Assembly: GCA_903839975.1 (NCBI GenBank)
Contig: CAIMEH010000027.1
Location: 1 to 60,512 of the forward strand
DNA length: 60,512 bases
DNA from: an uncultured Candidatus Berkelbacteria bacterium
GTDB taxonomy: Bacteria > Patescibacteriota > UBA1384 > 2-12-FULL-50-11
Direction of reading: 5' to 3'
Made by a program: the position numbers and the translations under genes. How positions within the stretch are numbered: the stretch's first letter is position 1; every line of letters starts with the position of its first letter. The notes below the pieces were generated by a model. It was not told where the DNA came from. It did not search any database and saw only the letters and a list, made by a program, of their open reading frames with translations. This document shows, one piece after another, positions 32,425 through 40,024 of the stretch.

Positions 32425-34302
32425 TTAAGGGAGTTGGTAGATATTTGTTCCAGCACAGATGTAGACAATGGCGCCGTCGCTAGTAATGTCGGTGATTGGG
32501 TCGTTAGTAACGAGGATTTTTGTCTGTTGCAAAGTGCCTTGAAGATTGAAGTACGAGATCTCGCGGCCGTCGGCGACGATAATTGCTGTGCTAGTAACAG
32601 TAACTTTTGCTTGTGGGCTGAAGGTTGTTTTGGCGTTCAAAATCTTATCAGCTTTGCCTTTTTGAGCCTGGGCGATTGAGGTTGGCGTAATTAAATTAAT
32701 CGTGCCGTTAACATCCCAGTCGACAAAACTTGTGCCAGTTCCAGCAGCAGAGGTGGCATAAGCGGCAGGCGTGCCGATAGCGTTGGTGAAACTAGTAATC
32801 TTACTAATTGCGCCGGTTGCTGGTTGCAATATATAAACATTAGCGCCGTATTTTTTTAGATATTTAATGCCAGTATTAAAGCCGGTTGGCAGCGGCATAG
32901 TAATTGGCTGAGCGACGGCGGTGCCATCGAAATGGAGAATATTGCCGTTTTTATCACTGACTAGAATATTAGTTTTAGACAGGGCAGCTATACTGACGGC
33001 ATTGGGAATTAGGGTAGTTTGGGTAGCTTTAGCAAGATTGGCGCCGGTGCCACTCCAAAGCTGACCGGTACTATCCAAAGTGAATAATGTCGCGTCTTTA
33101 GCGCTGAAGTCTACCAACGAAACAGGAGATGTGAAAGTGGAAGTGGCGGTAGATGTTGGAATAATCGTTAAACTTGCTTGGGTAGCTAGGACGCTGAGCT
33201 GACTTAGATCGGTGGTGGATAATTTCTGATAATTATCGGCGGTTAAATTTTGATTAAGTGAGCTAATAATCTCGGCGGCAGTCTTGCTGGAAAGATCGCT
33301 GACAAAACTATTATTGCTTGTAGCTGCTGTAGTAGGGGAAGAATGATGGCGCATCTTGAAACCAATAACAACTCCCACAACTACTACCAAACCGATTAGG
33401 CCGTATATAACTCGTTTGTCTCTTATGAGCGAACCAAAAAAGCCAAAATTAATTCTTTGTAAAACTTTGGCTGAGTTAGCTTTGTATTCGTTAATAACTG
33501 GCGAGTCGAAATCTGGTGTAATTTCAGGTTTGGGCACCGGTTTTTCTTCCGGTTTGGAGAATTTGAATTTTGGCATACTAAACTTTGGTACAGCGAATTT
33601 AGGCAGTGAAATAGGTGTGCGCGATTCCAATTCGTCTAAATTAATTGTAGTTGTAGTTGATTCGCCTTCGGAGAGCCTAACAATATTCCCGGTTAAATTA
33701 TTGCCGTTAGCTAAGGCAATCTGTTCCTTAACTAATGTTGTTAGCTGTTCTTCGTCGCAATTTTTTAGTTTGGCCGGGTCGATAGCGCGCAAAATTCCAG
33801 AAAGGTCTTTGTTGACGTAAAAGATCCAATCTTTTTTACTGAGGCCGCCGGAGGTGACTGTGGAAAATTCACTAAGGTCGTCGTCTTTGCTTCGGGGTGC
33901 AATATTGCTGAGCTTGCCGTCACGAAGTAGTAAAATTTTGGCCGAGCCGATGGTGGAAAAATAAACCTCGCTGCCGGCGTGAATCGATAGGATACACGAG
34001 ATTGGGGAATCAACTTTTTGGTTAGCGGCAAATAATTGTTTATTAAGGCTTTTTAAGGAGTCTTCGAAGCGAGTTAGAATCGACTGATGAGTACTGCGGC
34101 TAAAAAATCTAGCAAAATTTTGAGCCAGGGTGGCGCCGATCTCGCGAGCAGGGTGCCAACGGCTGATTATCTCAACAGTGGAGAAAAGGGTAATGGTCTG
34201 ACCGTTGTGCTCCAAATTTCCGGTCTGACTGGAAATGTATCGGTCTATTGGCCGCTCTTTTTGAGTGAGAACAATGTTTGTCAGACCAATTGGAGTGTCC
34301 AT
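32425..34302 (-). CDS. PP2C-like membrane protein with beta-propeller-like ectodomain
   Basis: The 625-residue protein has three parts. Residues about 1-210 resemble a degenerate PP2C phosphatase (SCILSIHAGSEVYFSTIGSAKILLLRDGKL), without clear metal-binding aspartates. A Pro/Lys linker (about 230-290) and one membrane helix (VIYGLIGLVVVVGVVIGF, about 305-322) follow. Residues about 370-625 form repeated beta strands (TLFTLDSTGQLWSGTG, ILVSDKNGNILHFDGT, VYILQPATGAI) suggesting a propeller. It may sense something outside, but this is inference. It is convergent with argS. Confidence 0.72.
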   Translation of the reverse strand: MDTPIGLTNIVLTQKERPIDRYISSQTGNLEHNGQTITLFSTVEIISRWHPAREIGATLAQNFARFFSRSTHQSILTRFEDSLKSLNKQLFAANQKVDSPISCILSIHAGSEVYFSTIGSAKILLLRDGKLSNIAPRSKDDDLSEFSTVTSGGLSKKDWIFYVNKDLSGILRAIDPAKLKNCDEEQLTTLVKEQIALANGNNLTGNIVRLSEGESTTTTINLDELESRTPISLPKFAVPKFSMPKFKFSKPEEKPVPKPEITPDFDSPVINEYKANSAKVLQRINFGFFGSLIRDKRVIYGLIGLVVVVGVVIGFKMRHHSSPTTAATSNNSFVSDLSSKTAAEIISSLNQNLTADNYQKLSTTDLSQLSVLATQASLTIIPTSTATSTFTSPVSLVDFSAKDATLFTLDSTGQLWSGTGANLAKATQTTLIPNAVSIAALSKTNILVSDKNGNILHFDGTAVAQPITMPLPTGFNTGIKYLKKYGANVYILQPATGAISKITSFTNAIGTPAAYATSAAGTGTSFVDWDVNGTINLITPTSIAQAQKGKADKILNAKTTFSPQAKVTVTSTAIIVADGREISYFNLQGTLQQTKILVTNDPITDITSDGAIVYICAGTNIYQLP

Positions 34303-34354
34303 TTAGTACTTACAGTTAATTCATACCGTTTTCAGGAATCCAAAGCAAGAAGCT

Positions 34355-34431
34355 TGGTCGGGCTGACTGGATTTGAACCAGCGACCTCATGCACCCCATG
34401 CATGCGCGCTACCAACTGCGCTACAGCCCGA
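34355..34431 (-). tRNA. tRNA-Pro (GGG)
   Basis: On the minus strand the acceptor is tcgggct/agcccga, the D-arm region is tagcgcagttggtagcg, the anticodon stem is catgc/gcatg with loop atggggt (anticodon GGG), and the T-arm is ctggttcaaatccag. CCA is encoded (plus 34,355-34,357). It reads CCC, and possibly CCU by wobble. Confidence 0.93.
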
Positions 34432-34456
34432 TGTAGAGTGCTTAGTCCTGCGCTAT

Positions 34457-34516
34457 CGCTCGGCGCTGCAAAATGCTAAATAAATTATGGCATTTTTCGC
34501 GCCTTCCGTTCGAACC
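34457..34516 (-). repeat. Family II hairpin repeat, copy C
   Basis: On the minus strand it runs from ttcgaacggaaggcgcg to gcagcgccgagcg. The outer stem ggcgc/gcgcc is as in copies A and B; the inner stem is aaaatgc/gcatttt. It lies downstream of tRNA-Pro. Confidence 0.8.
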
Positions 34517-34539
34517 TACGCTCGCTCGGTTCTCATCAA

Positions 34540-34784
34540 CTAAGCTACACCCTGCATGCTTTGCAGGTCGAAGTAAAACTGAAGCCCAACTACTAACCTC
34601 AAAGTAAAGCGTCGCCCAGATTTTAACCGAACTTAGCTAACAAAAACGAGGCAGAGCGGGATCCTTTTGGAGCAACCACGGTTGCCCCAGATCTTAGAAT
34701 CGTGACGATTCTAAGCCCATCGGGTAGAACCCAAAAGTAAAGTTTGTGGTTCAGTTTTAAGTGACGCTGCAAAGCTCTTAGATT
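34540..34784. other. Non-coding spacer with stacked hairpins
   Basis: No gene is visible between the family II copy and the M50 protease. The minus strand holds clear hairpins: cttagaatcg/cgattctaag, ggggcaacc/ggttgctcc, and an outer pairing of cttttgg with cccaaaag that would enclose both (about 34,660-34,735). A fragment gtgtagcttagttgatgag (minus, about 34,535-34,553) looks like a tRNA D-arm. No promoter or terminator stands out. Confidence 0.4.
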
Positions 34785-35417
34785 TTAGCGGTTCAGTAAG
34801 AATAGTGCCAGTTGCTGGCTCCAGTTGGCGATAGGAGTAATTAAGAAAAAGAAAATTACTAACAATATCCCAAGCGAAACCATTGGATTCCCAGTAATGA
34901 CAAAGTAGGTTTCTTCCGGCAAAACCAGTCGCAATACTCTTGATCCGTCTAGTGGCGGCACCGGAATAAGATTAAAGAACATCAAGAAGATGTTTATGTA
35001 TATCGCAAAGTAGAAAGCCGAACCGAGAACACTGTCGATTGATAAGTGTGCAGATCGAACAATTACGGAAATAATAATTGCAAAGATTAGATTGCTCATC
35101 GGTCCGGCAATTGCGGCCTGAAAACCGTGCCAACGTGGGTTGGAGAAGTTGCGTTCATCGATTGGTACTGGTTTGCCCCAGCCAAAAACCGGCAATCCTA
35201 GACCTAAGGTATTTAAGAATATTAAGCATACTAATAATGTAGTGCCGATATTGTCCCAATGCTTGATTGGGTTTATGGTCATTCGGCCTTCGAGGCGGGC
35301 AGTTGGATCGCCAAACAAATTTGCTACCCAAGCGTGGGCGAACTCGTGAACCGAGAGGCTAAGCAAAACTACAGCGATAATTATTAGGGCTTCGATGATT
35401 GCGGACGCGATGTTCAT
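34785..35417 (-). CDS. Site-2 protease family metalloprotease (M50, Rip1-like)
   Basis: The 210-residue membrane protease has the zinc motif HEFAH (residues 24-28 in SVHEFAHAWVA) in the first helix region and the second motif NLIPVPPLDGSRVL (about 152-165). There are about five or six membrane helices. S2P-family proteases cut membrane-embedded anti-sigma factors and signal peptides; no partner is seen nearby. Length matches the compact bacterial group (about 200-220). It is transcribed toward the tRNA-Pro. Confidence 0.92.
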   Translation of the reverse strand: MNIASAIIEALIIIAVVLLSLSVHEFAHAWVANLFGDPTARLEGRMTINPIKHWDNIGTTLLVCLIFLNTLGLGLPVFGWGKPVPIDERNFSNPRWHGFQAAIAGPMSNLIFAIIISVIVRSAHLSIDSVLGSAFYFAIYINIFLMFFNLIPVPPLDGSRVLRLVLPEETYFVITGNPMVSLGILLVIFFFLITPIANWSQQLALFLLNR

Positions 35418-35580
35418 GTTGAATATTGACCAGGTTTATTGTATTATTATACTACTTACGATCTAACGAAGTTAGAAGTGAGTGGTATAACCACGACTTA
35501 TACATTTATAACATATATAATAGCTAAGTTGTGTATTGATCTCACAGTAAGAAATATATAACTAAAAAGATAAATATTCC

Positions 35581-35757
35581 ATGAAAAGAAGCGAAATGTA
35601 CTGCCAGCTCTGCGGAAAAACTCCTCAGAAAGGCTATAACCGACCAAAATCATTACATGCCACCAAGCGGCTGATTTTACCGAATCTACAAAAATGGAAC
35701 GGTATTTATATCTGTAATCGTTGCCGCAAAACTTTGAAACTAAAAGCGGTTGCGTAA
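35581..35757 (+). CDS. rpmB: Ribosomal protein L28 (bL28)
   Basis: The 58-residue protein starts MKRSEMYCQLCGKTPQKGY and continues with RPKSLHATKRLILPNLQ, the L28 core, and ICNRCRKTLKLKA. The CxxC pairs C8/C11 and C45/C48 suggest the zinc-binding form. It binds the large ribosomal subunit. A bidirectional terminator follows at 35,776. It is monocistronic. Confidence 0.93.
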   Translation: MKRSEMYCQLCGKTPQKGYNRPKSLHATKRLILPNLQKWNGIYICNRCRKTLKLKAVA

Positions 35758-35775
35758 ATAAAATTTAAACAAAAG

Positions 35776-35806
35776 AAAAATCCGGACACCGTCCGGATTT
35801 TTCTTT
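35776..35806. terminator. Bidirectional terminator between rpmB and the zinc-ribbon gene
   Basis: The stem aaaatccggac/gtccggatttt with loop acc is flanked by A-run and T-run, so it can serve both convergent genes. Confidence 0.88.
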
Positions 35807-35818
35807 TAACTTATATTT

Positions 35819-36106
35819 TTACACGGCTTGTTTCTGGAGAAACTTCTCTTCGAAGCACTTTTTACAGAAGATTTCGGCTTCAGGATCGCTAGGTTTAAAC
35901 ATAGCTTCGCCGATTTGTTTGCAGTTTGAGCAGGTAATTTTGAAGTATTCGGCTTCGACTTTTTGGCGGTTGTTTTTGCGGCAGTCTTTGCAGCGGGTAG
36001 GTTTATTGTTAAAACCTTTCTTGGCGAAAAACTCTTGTTCGCCGGCGGCCCAAATAAACTCTTTGCCACAATCCTTACACACCAATGTCTTATCCTGAAA
36101 TTCCAT
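35819..36106 (-). CDS. Zinc-ribbon protein (zf-trcl type)
   Basis: From the ATG at 36,106 the protein is 95 residues, starting MEFQDKTLVCKDCGKEFIWA. It contains four CxxC pairs (CKDC, CKDC, CSNC, CKKC), so two zinc knuckles. The motif AAGEQEFFAKKGFNNKPTRCKDCR is characteristic of the zf-trcl family, whose role is unknown. A longer frame from 36,319 overlaps the divergent holB-like gene and is rejected. RNA or DNA binding is only inferred. Confidence 0.85.
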   Translation of the reverse strand: MEFQDKTLVCKDCGKEFIWAAGEQEFFAKKGFNNKPTRCKDCRKNNRQKVEAEYFKITCSNCKQIGEAMFKPSDPEAEIFCKKCFEEKFLQKQAV

Positions 36107-36176
36107 TAAAAATAGTGTACCAGTATTCACATATTCGCACAATTGCTGAGGTGTGATTTTCTTGTACAATGCCATC

Positions 36177-36797
36177 ATGCTGCAGTTTTTGCCTGGACGT
36201 TCGTATCTGTATTCAGCCGAAATTACTCCAAACGAGCTTCCGGATATAAAAGTCGACCAGATCGACCTGATTTCAGTAGATTTAGGCGAGATGGCGGTGA
36301 AAGATTTGCGCACACTCATTAGTACTGCTCAAGAGAAGCCGTTCGGCGAAAATCGCTTATTATGGCTGCGTAACGCGGTGGATTTAAGTGATGTTGTCCA
36401 AAATACCTTATTAAAAATTATCGAAGAGCCACCGGCCCAGCTAATTATTGTTGTTCAAGCCAGCTCGGCCGACGACTTGTTGCCGACGCTGCGTTCCAGA
36501 CTTCATTTTGTAAACTCAGCCACTGACGAAACAGTCTTCGAGGAAGTTTTTCCTGCATCAGTTTCTGAGCTCGATAAAACATTACGGGGGATAAAAGAGC
36601 GCGCAGAACTGGTAAAATTAATATCTATGGAGCTTTCATATTTAAAGAAAAAAATGCTCGAGCAGCCCTCTAAAGAGGTTAGTTCTAAGATTAGTTTGCT
36701 GCTAAAAACTATTACTAGATTAAAACAAAACTGTAACCAGAAATTGGCAATCGACTCACTCCTGTTGCACTGGTTCGAGGATTCAGGTAAAGCATAA
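36177..36797 (+). CDS. holB: DNA polymerase III delta'-like protein (HolB), shortened
   Basis: From ATG 36177 the protein is 206 residues (a GTG at 36,153 would add eight). It shows AAA+ clamp-loader features: LRTLISTAQEKPFGENRLLWLRNAVDL, then NTLLKIIEEPPAQLIIVVQ and the sensor-1 region LPTLRSRLHFV. The Walker A loop and N-terminal part are missing, as is usual for delta' subunits that do not hydrolyse ATP, and the collar domain is short. It likely serves in the clamp loader. It is followed 3 nt later by a TPR gene. Confidence 0.82.
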   Translation: MLQFLPGRSYLYSAEITPNELPDIKVDQIDLISVDLGEMAVKDLRTLISTAQEKPFGENRLLWLRNAVDLSDVVQNTLLKIIEEPPAQLIIVVQASSADDLLPTLRSRLHFVNSATDETVFEEVFPASVSELDKTLRGIKERAELVKLISMELSYLKKKMLEQPSKEVSSKISLLLKTITRLKQNCNQKLAIDSLLLHWFEDSGKA

Positions 36798-36800
36798 ATA

Positions 36801-37469
36801 ATGTGGACACAGATAATTTTCTTTGCGGCGGTGGCACTGGTAATAATATTGCTGCTTCGTCATGCGGCCACTTCCAAACAGGGAATAAGCGCAGTTAGCG
36901 AAGGCGCCAAGGGCGCAGTTTCGGGAATTGGAAAGTTTTTCGGTACTGTTCCAGGTATTTTAGGAAACCTATTACACTCAACTAGGAAATTTGCCCCCAA
37001 AATTCAGCTGCCAAAAAGAACTAATCGCGACCTTTCACCAACACATATTTCTACCGATGAGCGCACAAACCAAGAAGGTCACAAGTTTTGGCAAGAAGAG
37101 GCGATGAGCGAAAAACTTGATCTGAGTTCGCATTTCGAAGAAGGCGAAATATTGTATAAAGCTGGCAAGTTGGATGAGGCGGAGCAGTATTTCTTGAAAG
37201 CCGCTTCTAACAACCCAGGAGACTCTAAAATTTATGCCCGACTCGGGTTGTTGTATTTACAGACAAAAAGTTACTCGGACGCAATCGAATCGTTAAAGGT
37301 GGCGACGAAGCTGGACAAGTACAATCCAAGCCGCCATTACAACCTTTCGTTGGCCTACTGGGGCAATAAAGACATCCAAAAAGCTATCTCTAGTGTTCGT
37401 GAGGCTATAACTCTTGATCCTGTAACGCCGAAATACCGCCAACTGCTCGAGCAATTACTTAACGGCTAA
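36801..37469 (+). CDS. Membrane-anchored TPR protein
   Basis: The 222-residue protein has one N-terminal membrane helix (IIFFAAVALVIILLLRH). A variable linker follows, then about three TPR repeats from residue 115 on (FEEGEILYKAGKLDEAEQYFLKAASNNPGDSKIYARLGLLYLQTKSYSDAIESL.. partial). TPR domains bind other proteins. It lies 3 nt after the holB-like gene and probably shares its transcript. Its partner is not known. Confidence 0.82.
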   Translation: MWTQIIFFAAVALVIILLLRHAATSKQGISAVSEGAKGAVSGIGKFFGTVPGILGNLLHSTRKFAPKIQLPKRTNRDLSPTHISTDERTNQEGHKFWQEEAMSEKLDLSSHFEEGEILYKAGKLDEAEQYFLKAASNNPGDSKIYARLGLLYLQTKSYSDAIESLKVATKLDKYNPSRHYNLSLAYWGNKDIQKAISSVREAITLDPVTPKYRQLLEQLLNG

Positions 37470-37477
37470 ATTATTTG

Positions 37478-37561
37478 TGCTGGGGGTAGGATTCGAACCT
37501 ACGAAGACACAAGGCCAGCAGATTTACAGTCTGCCCTCGTTGACCGCTTGAGTACCCCAGC
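37478..37561 (-). tRNA. tRNA-Tyr (GTA)
   Basis: On the minus strand the acceptor is gctgggg/ccccagc, with a long variable arm and anticodon loop ctgtaaa (anticodon GTA). The T-arm is gtaggttcgaatcctac. It is class II, as expected for bacterial Tyr. CCA is not encoded (caa follows). Confidence 0.94.
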
Positions 37562-37574
37562 ATAATACGAACAG

Positions 37575-37646
37575 AGCCACCTGTCGGATTTGGACCGACG
37601 ACCTGCTGTTTACAAAACAGCTGCTCTACCACTGAGCTAAGGTGGC
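37575..37646 (-). tRNA. tRNA-Thr (TGT)
   Basis: On the minus strand the acceptor is gccacct/aggtggc, the D-arm is tagctcagtggtagagc, and the anticodon stem is gctgt/acagc with loop tttgtaa (anticodon TGT). The T-arm is tcggtccaaatccga, with tcc in place of the usual ttc. CCA is not encoded. Confidence 0.92.
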
Positions 37647-37772
37647 ACACGTTGGTCAAATACTCCGACCTAACTTTACTATTTTACCGCAATTCTGCCT
37701 TAAAAAGAAGAATCTGCTTTGCTTCTAGGGCCTTATAAATTACACTTATTTTTGTTAAAATTGTTCTGTTAT

Positions 37773-37844
<72 letters not shown>

Positions 37845-37892
37845 CAAGAATCGTAGACATAACAGAGAAAAGAAGCTAAAATATAAAAACAG

Positions 37893-38057
37893 ATGGCAAA
37901 GAAAACAGCGCGCGACCGCATCACAATGGAATGTAGTGTTTGCAAAGAGCGCAATTATTACTCAGAAAAGAACAAAACCAACACGCCAACGCGTTTAGAG
38001 TTGAACAGGTTTTGTAAACGTTGCCGAAAAGCCACTCCTCATAAAGAGACTAAATAA
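37893..38057 (+). CDS. rpmG: Ribosomal protein L33 (bL33)
   Basis: The 54-residue protein starts [20 protein letters not shown] and has [20 protein letters not shown] and [14 protein letters not shown], the complete L33 sequence with two zinc CxxC pairs. It is a large-subunit protein near the E site. It is followed by a terminator at 38,077. Close placement after tRNA-Thr resembles other bacterial loci. Confidence 0.94.
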   Translation: MAKKTARDRITMECSVCKERNYYSEKNKTNTPTRLELNRFCKRCRKATPHKETK

Positions 38058-38076
38058 TTAATTATTACCAATAATG

Positions 38077-38102
38077 AAAAGCGGCCAACTGGCCGCTTTT
38101 CT
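38077..38102 (+). terminator. Terminator after rpmG
   Basis: The hairpin aaaagcggcc/ggccgctttt with loop aact ends in ttttc. It is strong and almost symmetric. Confidence 0.9.
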
Positions 38103-38153
38103 TGTCGACTGGTTAGGTAATAATTGGTAAACTATATGAGTTAGTTAACTTAT

Positions 38154-38269
38154 AGGGGCGTAGCTCAGTGGGCCGAAGCGGTAACGAGAACTAAACTGCT
38201 TTAGTTCGAGTCGCTGAGGCGGGCGAAAGTATGTTGCATACTTGCAACACTTAAGTCCCGGAAGAGCAT
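38154..38269 (+). pseudogene. 5' fragment of tRNA-Trp interrupted in the D-loop
   Basis: 38,154-38,171 equals the first 18 nt of the intact tRNA-Trp (aggggcgtagctcagtgg). A 91-nt insert follows that includes hairpins gaactaaa/tttagttc and aagtat/atactt. Then agagcat (38,263-38,269) resumes the D-arm before similarity ends. It therefore lacks the anticodon and the 3' half. Confidence 0.8.
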
Positions 38270-38289
38270 ATTAATTTAGTGACAAATGC

Positions 38290-38361
38290 AGGGGCGTAGC
38301 TCAGTGGTAGAGCATCGGTCTCCAAAACCGAGTGTCGCAGGTTCGATCCCTGTCGCCCCTG
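38290..38361 (+). tRNA. tRNA-Trp (CCA)
   Basis: The acceptor is aggggcg/cgcccct, the anticodon stem is tcggt/accga with loop ctccaaa (anticodon CCA), the T-arm is gcaggttcgatccctgt, and the discriminator is G. The acceptor is extended outside the gene by a perfect 10-nt inverted repeat (tgacaaatgc/gcatttgtca), so the precursor can form a 17-bp stem. Confidence 0.93.
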
Positions 38362-38377
38362 CATTTGTCATTCAATA

Positions 38378-38468
38378 GTCTCCAAAACCGTAGGTCGCAG
38401 GTTAGATAGCGACGTAGCGAAGTGGCGGAGCTATCCGGAACGAAGTGAAGGATCCCTGTCGCCCCTGC
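38378..38468 (+). pseudogene. 3' fragment of tRNA-Trp interrupted in the T-loop
   Basis: 38,378-38,403 matches the anticodon loop through ggtt of the T-loop of tRNA-Trp. A 47-nt insert (38,404-38,450) carries the family III unit gatagcgacgtagcg with gatagc/gctatc ends. Then gatccctgtcgcccctgc (38,451-38,468) completes the T-arm and acceptor. Confidence 0.82.
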
Positions 38469-38477
38469 AAAAAGAAA

Positions 38478-38506
38478 GTCGCCCTATTTGGGCGTTTTTC
38501 TTTTTA
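38478..38506 (+). terminator. Terminator after the tRNA-Trp locus
   Basis: The hairpin cgccc/gggcg with loop tattt is followed by tttttc and more T. Confidence 0.9.
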
Positions 38507-38518
38507 CTCCCTGTCTTG

Positions 38519-38556
38519 TTGACAGTCCGTATTGCCGCCAAGTACAGTAAATATAT
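38519..38556 (+). promoter_or_regulatory. Promoter of the pilus operon
   Basis: TTGACA (38,519-38,524) and a TACAGT box (38,543-38,548, spacer 18) precede pilN. The 15-mer gtacagtaaatatat (38,542-38,556) recurs exactly at 45,515-45,529 before pilD, suggesting a shared control element. Confidence 0.6.
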
Positions 38557-38575
38557 AACGAAATAAGGAGGGGGA

Positions 38576-39220
38576 GTGGAACAAGATCGAGGTTATCCGG
38601 CTTCACAGCCGACGCCAGCTATGCAAAATCCGCAGGTCGTAAGACCGGCGTATACTCGTGGTCCAGAGAAAGAGGGCATCTCTTCTGTTGGCGAGGTCTC
38701 TCAACCATTAGATACCTTCGGTATGATTATTTTCTTCGTGGTTTTATTACAAGTTGGTTTAATGATTGGTCTTAACCTTTACCAGAAGAGTCGAGTTAAC
38801 ACGATTACGACCGATCTACAGACAAAGCAAGCTCAACTGGCCTCACCAACATATACAGCCTTAAATACCCAAGTAAATGATGTCCTGGCAGGTCAGCAAA
38901 AACTGGAGATTATCTTAAATTCTAAACTCAGTTGGGCTACTTTTTACAGTACGTTAGACGCCGTAACGCCTAAAAATGTCCGTTTAACCTCAATGGCAAT
39001 TAACTCCGACGGAACTTTCAAAGCTGACGGCGAAACAGCCACTTTGTCTAGCTTGGCCGAAGCTATTGCTGCTTGGCGTGATGGCACATCGGCCACACCA
39101 ACACCTTTCTCAGCTATAAATCTTACCAATAACGGCTATACCAGCACTGGTGCAGCTAGACGAGTAACCTTTTCCATAACCGGACAGATCAATTTAAACA
39201 AACTACACGTACAACAATGA
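38576..39220 (+). CDS. pilN: PilN-like type IV pilus assembly protein
   Basis: The 214-residue protein starts at GTG 38576 behind ggagg (38,567-38,571). It has a proline-rich cytoplasmic end (about 1-45), one membrane helix (MIIFFVVLLQVGLMIGLNL, about 50-68), a coiled coil, and an alpha/beta ectodomain with LEIILNSKLSWATFYSTLDAVTPKNVRLTSM, the PilN pattern. PilN and PilO link the inner-membrane platform to the pilus machine. It overlaps pilO by 4 nt. Confidence 0.82.
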   Translation: MEQDRGYPASQPTPAMQNPQVVRPAYTRGPEKEGISSVGEVSQPLDTFGMIIFFVVLLQVGLMIGLNLYQKSRVNTITTDLQTKQAQLASPTYTALNTQVNDVLAGQQKLEIILNSKLSWATFYSTLDAVTPKNVRLTSMAINSDGTFKADGETATLSSLAEAIAAWRDGTSATPTPFSAINLTNNGYTSTGAARRVTFSITGQINLNKLHVQQ

Positions 39221-39750
39221 ATATACGATCTCACTTAGGAATGTTACTACTGCTGGTTGCGGCTATCGGTTGGTTTGCGGTAGTTAAGCCACAATTAAGC
39301 ACCTATTCCGACGAAACTCTTCAAGTAAAAACCAAAGCAGCCGAATTGGATTCGTACAATCAACGAATTAGCGACCTTCAAACAATTCAAAACGCTGGCA
39401 GCTCGGTTCAAAATGTGTTGAAAGAGATGTACTTAGCGATGCCAAAAACCTCCCAAATTCCAGAAGTTTTGGTGATGATTGAAAGTGTTGCCAGTAACAG
39501 CGGGGTAGTCTTGAACGGAATTAATGTTGGTAGTACTGCTTCGTCAAGCTCAACTACAGCTGGTGCAGTTTCTCAAGTTCCAGTCTCGGTTTCGTTCTCG
39601 GGTAATTTAACAAGTGTTGTCAATTTTCTTAACGCCATTAATAATAATATCCGAACAGCCACAGTTAACAGTCAAACAATGACTTCAGATCAAAGTGGTA
39701 ACTTGTCGGTTACAATGCAGCTCGGGATAGTCTATCAAGGGGGCAACTAA
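39217..39750 (+). CDS. pilO: PilO-like type IV pilus assembly protein
   Basis: The 177-residue protein has one N-terminal membrane helix (HLGMLLLLVAAIGWFAVV), a coiled coil (YSDETLQVKTKAAELDSYNQRISDLQ) and a ferredoxin-like ectodomain (IPEVLVMIESVASNSGVVLNGINV, then VSFSGNLTSVVNFLNAI), as in PilO. It overlaps pilN and is followed 1 nt later by the next gene, so the set is one operon. Confidence 0.85.
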   Translation: MNIRSHLGMLLLLVAAIGWFAVVKPQLSTYSDETLQVKTKAAELDSYNQRISDLQTIQNAGSSVQNVLKEMYLAMPKTSQIPEVLVMIESVASNSGVVLNGINVGSTASSSSTTAGAVSQVPVSVSFSGNLTSVVNFLNAINNNIRTATVNSQTMTSDQSGNLSVTMQLGIVYQGGN

Positions 39751-39751
39751 T

Positions 39752-40021
39752 ATGAATACAGTTAAACGTTTACAGCTATATATCGGAATTGGACTTCTGG
39801 TAGTTGTGATCGGCCTTTTCTTGTACTCGTTTGTTACAAGTATGCCTTCAGCAACAACTGTCAGCCAAAATGCCAAGCCGTTACCAGCAATACCGGCCGA
39901 TTTATTCTCGAGTAGTAATGCAGTAACTGGAGCTCTGGGTAAATTGAACGTTCCGTTAAATGTGCCCGTAACGGTTGACCCATCAACACTCGGTCGAAGT
40001 AATATATTCCAGAACTTTTAA
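39752..40021 (+). CDS. Small single-pass membrane protein of the pilus operon
   Basis: The 89-residue protein has one membrane helix (LYIGIGLLVVVIGLFLYSFV, residues about 9-28) and a Pro/Ser/Thr-rich ectodomain ending RSNIFQNF. It sits between pilO and pilB where other bacteria have PilP, but no lipobox or PilP fold is seen. It may link PilO to the ATPase or wall. It is unrecognised outside this context. Confidence 0.7.
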   Translation: MNTVKRLQLYIGIGLLVVVIGLFLYSFVTSMPSATTVSQNAKPLPAIPADLFSSSNAVTGALGKLNVPLNVPVTVDPSTLGRSNIFQNF

Positions 40022-40024
40022 TGA

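Noticed and set aside
34087-34479. 130-codon ORF over the PP2C-like gene and tRNA-Pro
   Set aside because: It runs opposite to the 625-residue gene and through a tRNA, so it is a shadow frame.
36153-36319. Longer start for the zinc-ribbon gene (166 residues)
   Set aside because: The extra N-terminal part lies over the divergent holB-like gene and lacks homology; the zinc-ribbon family starts at the later Met.
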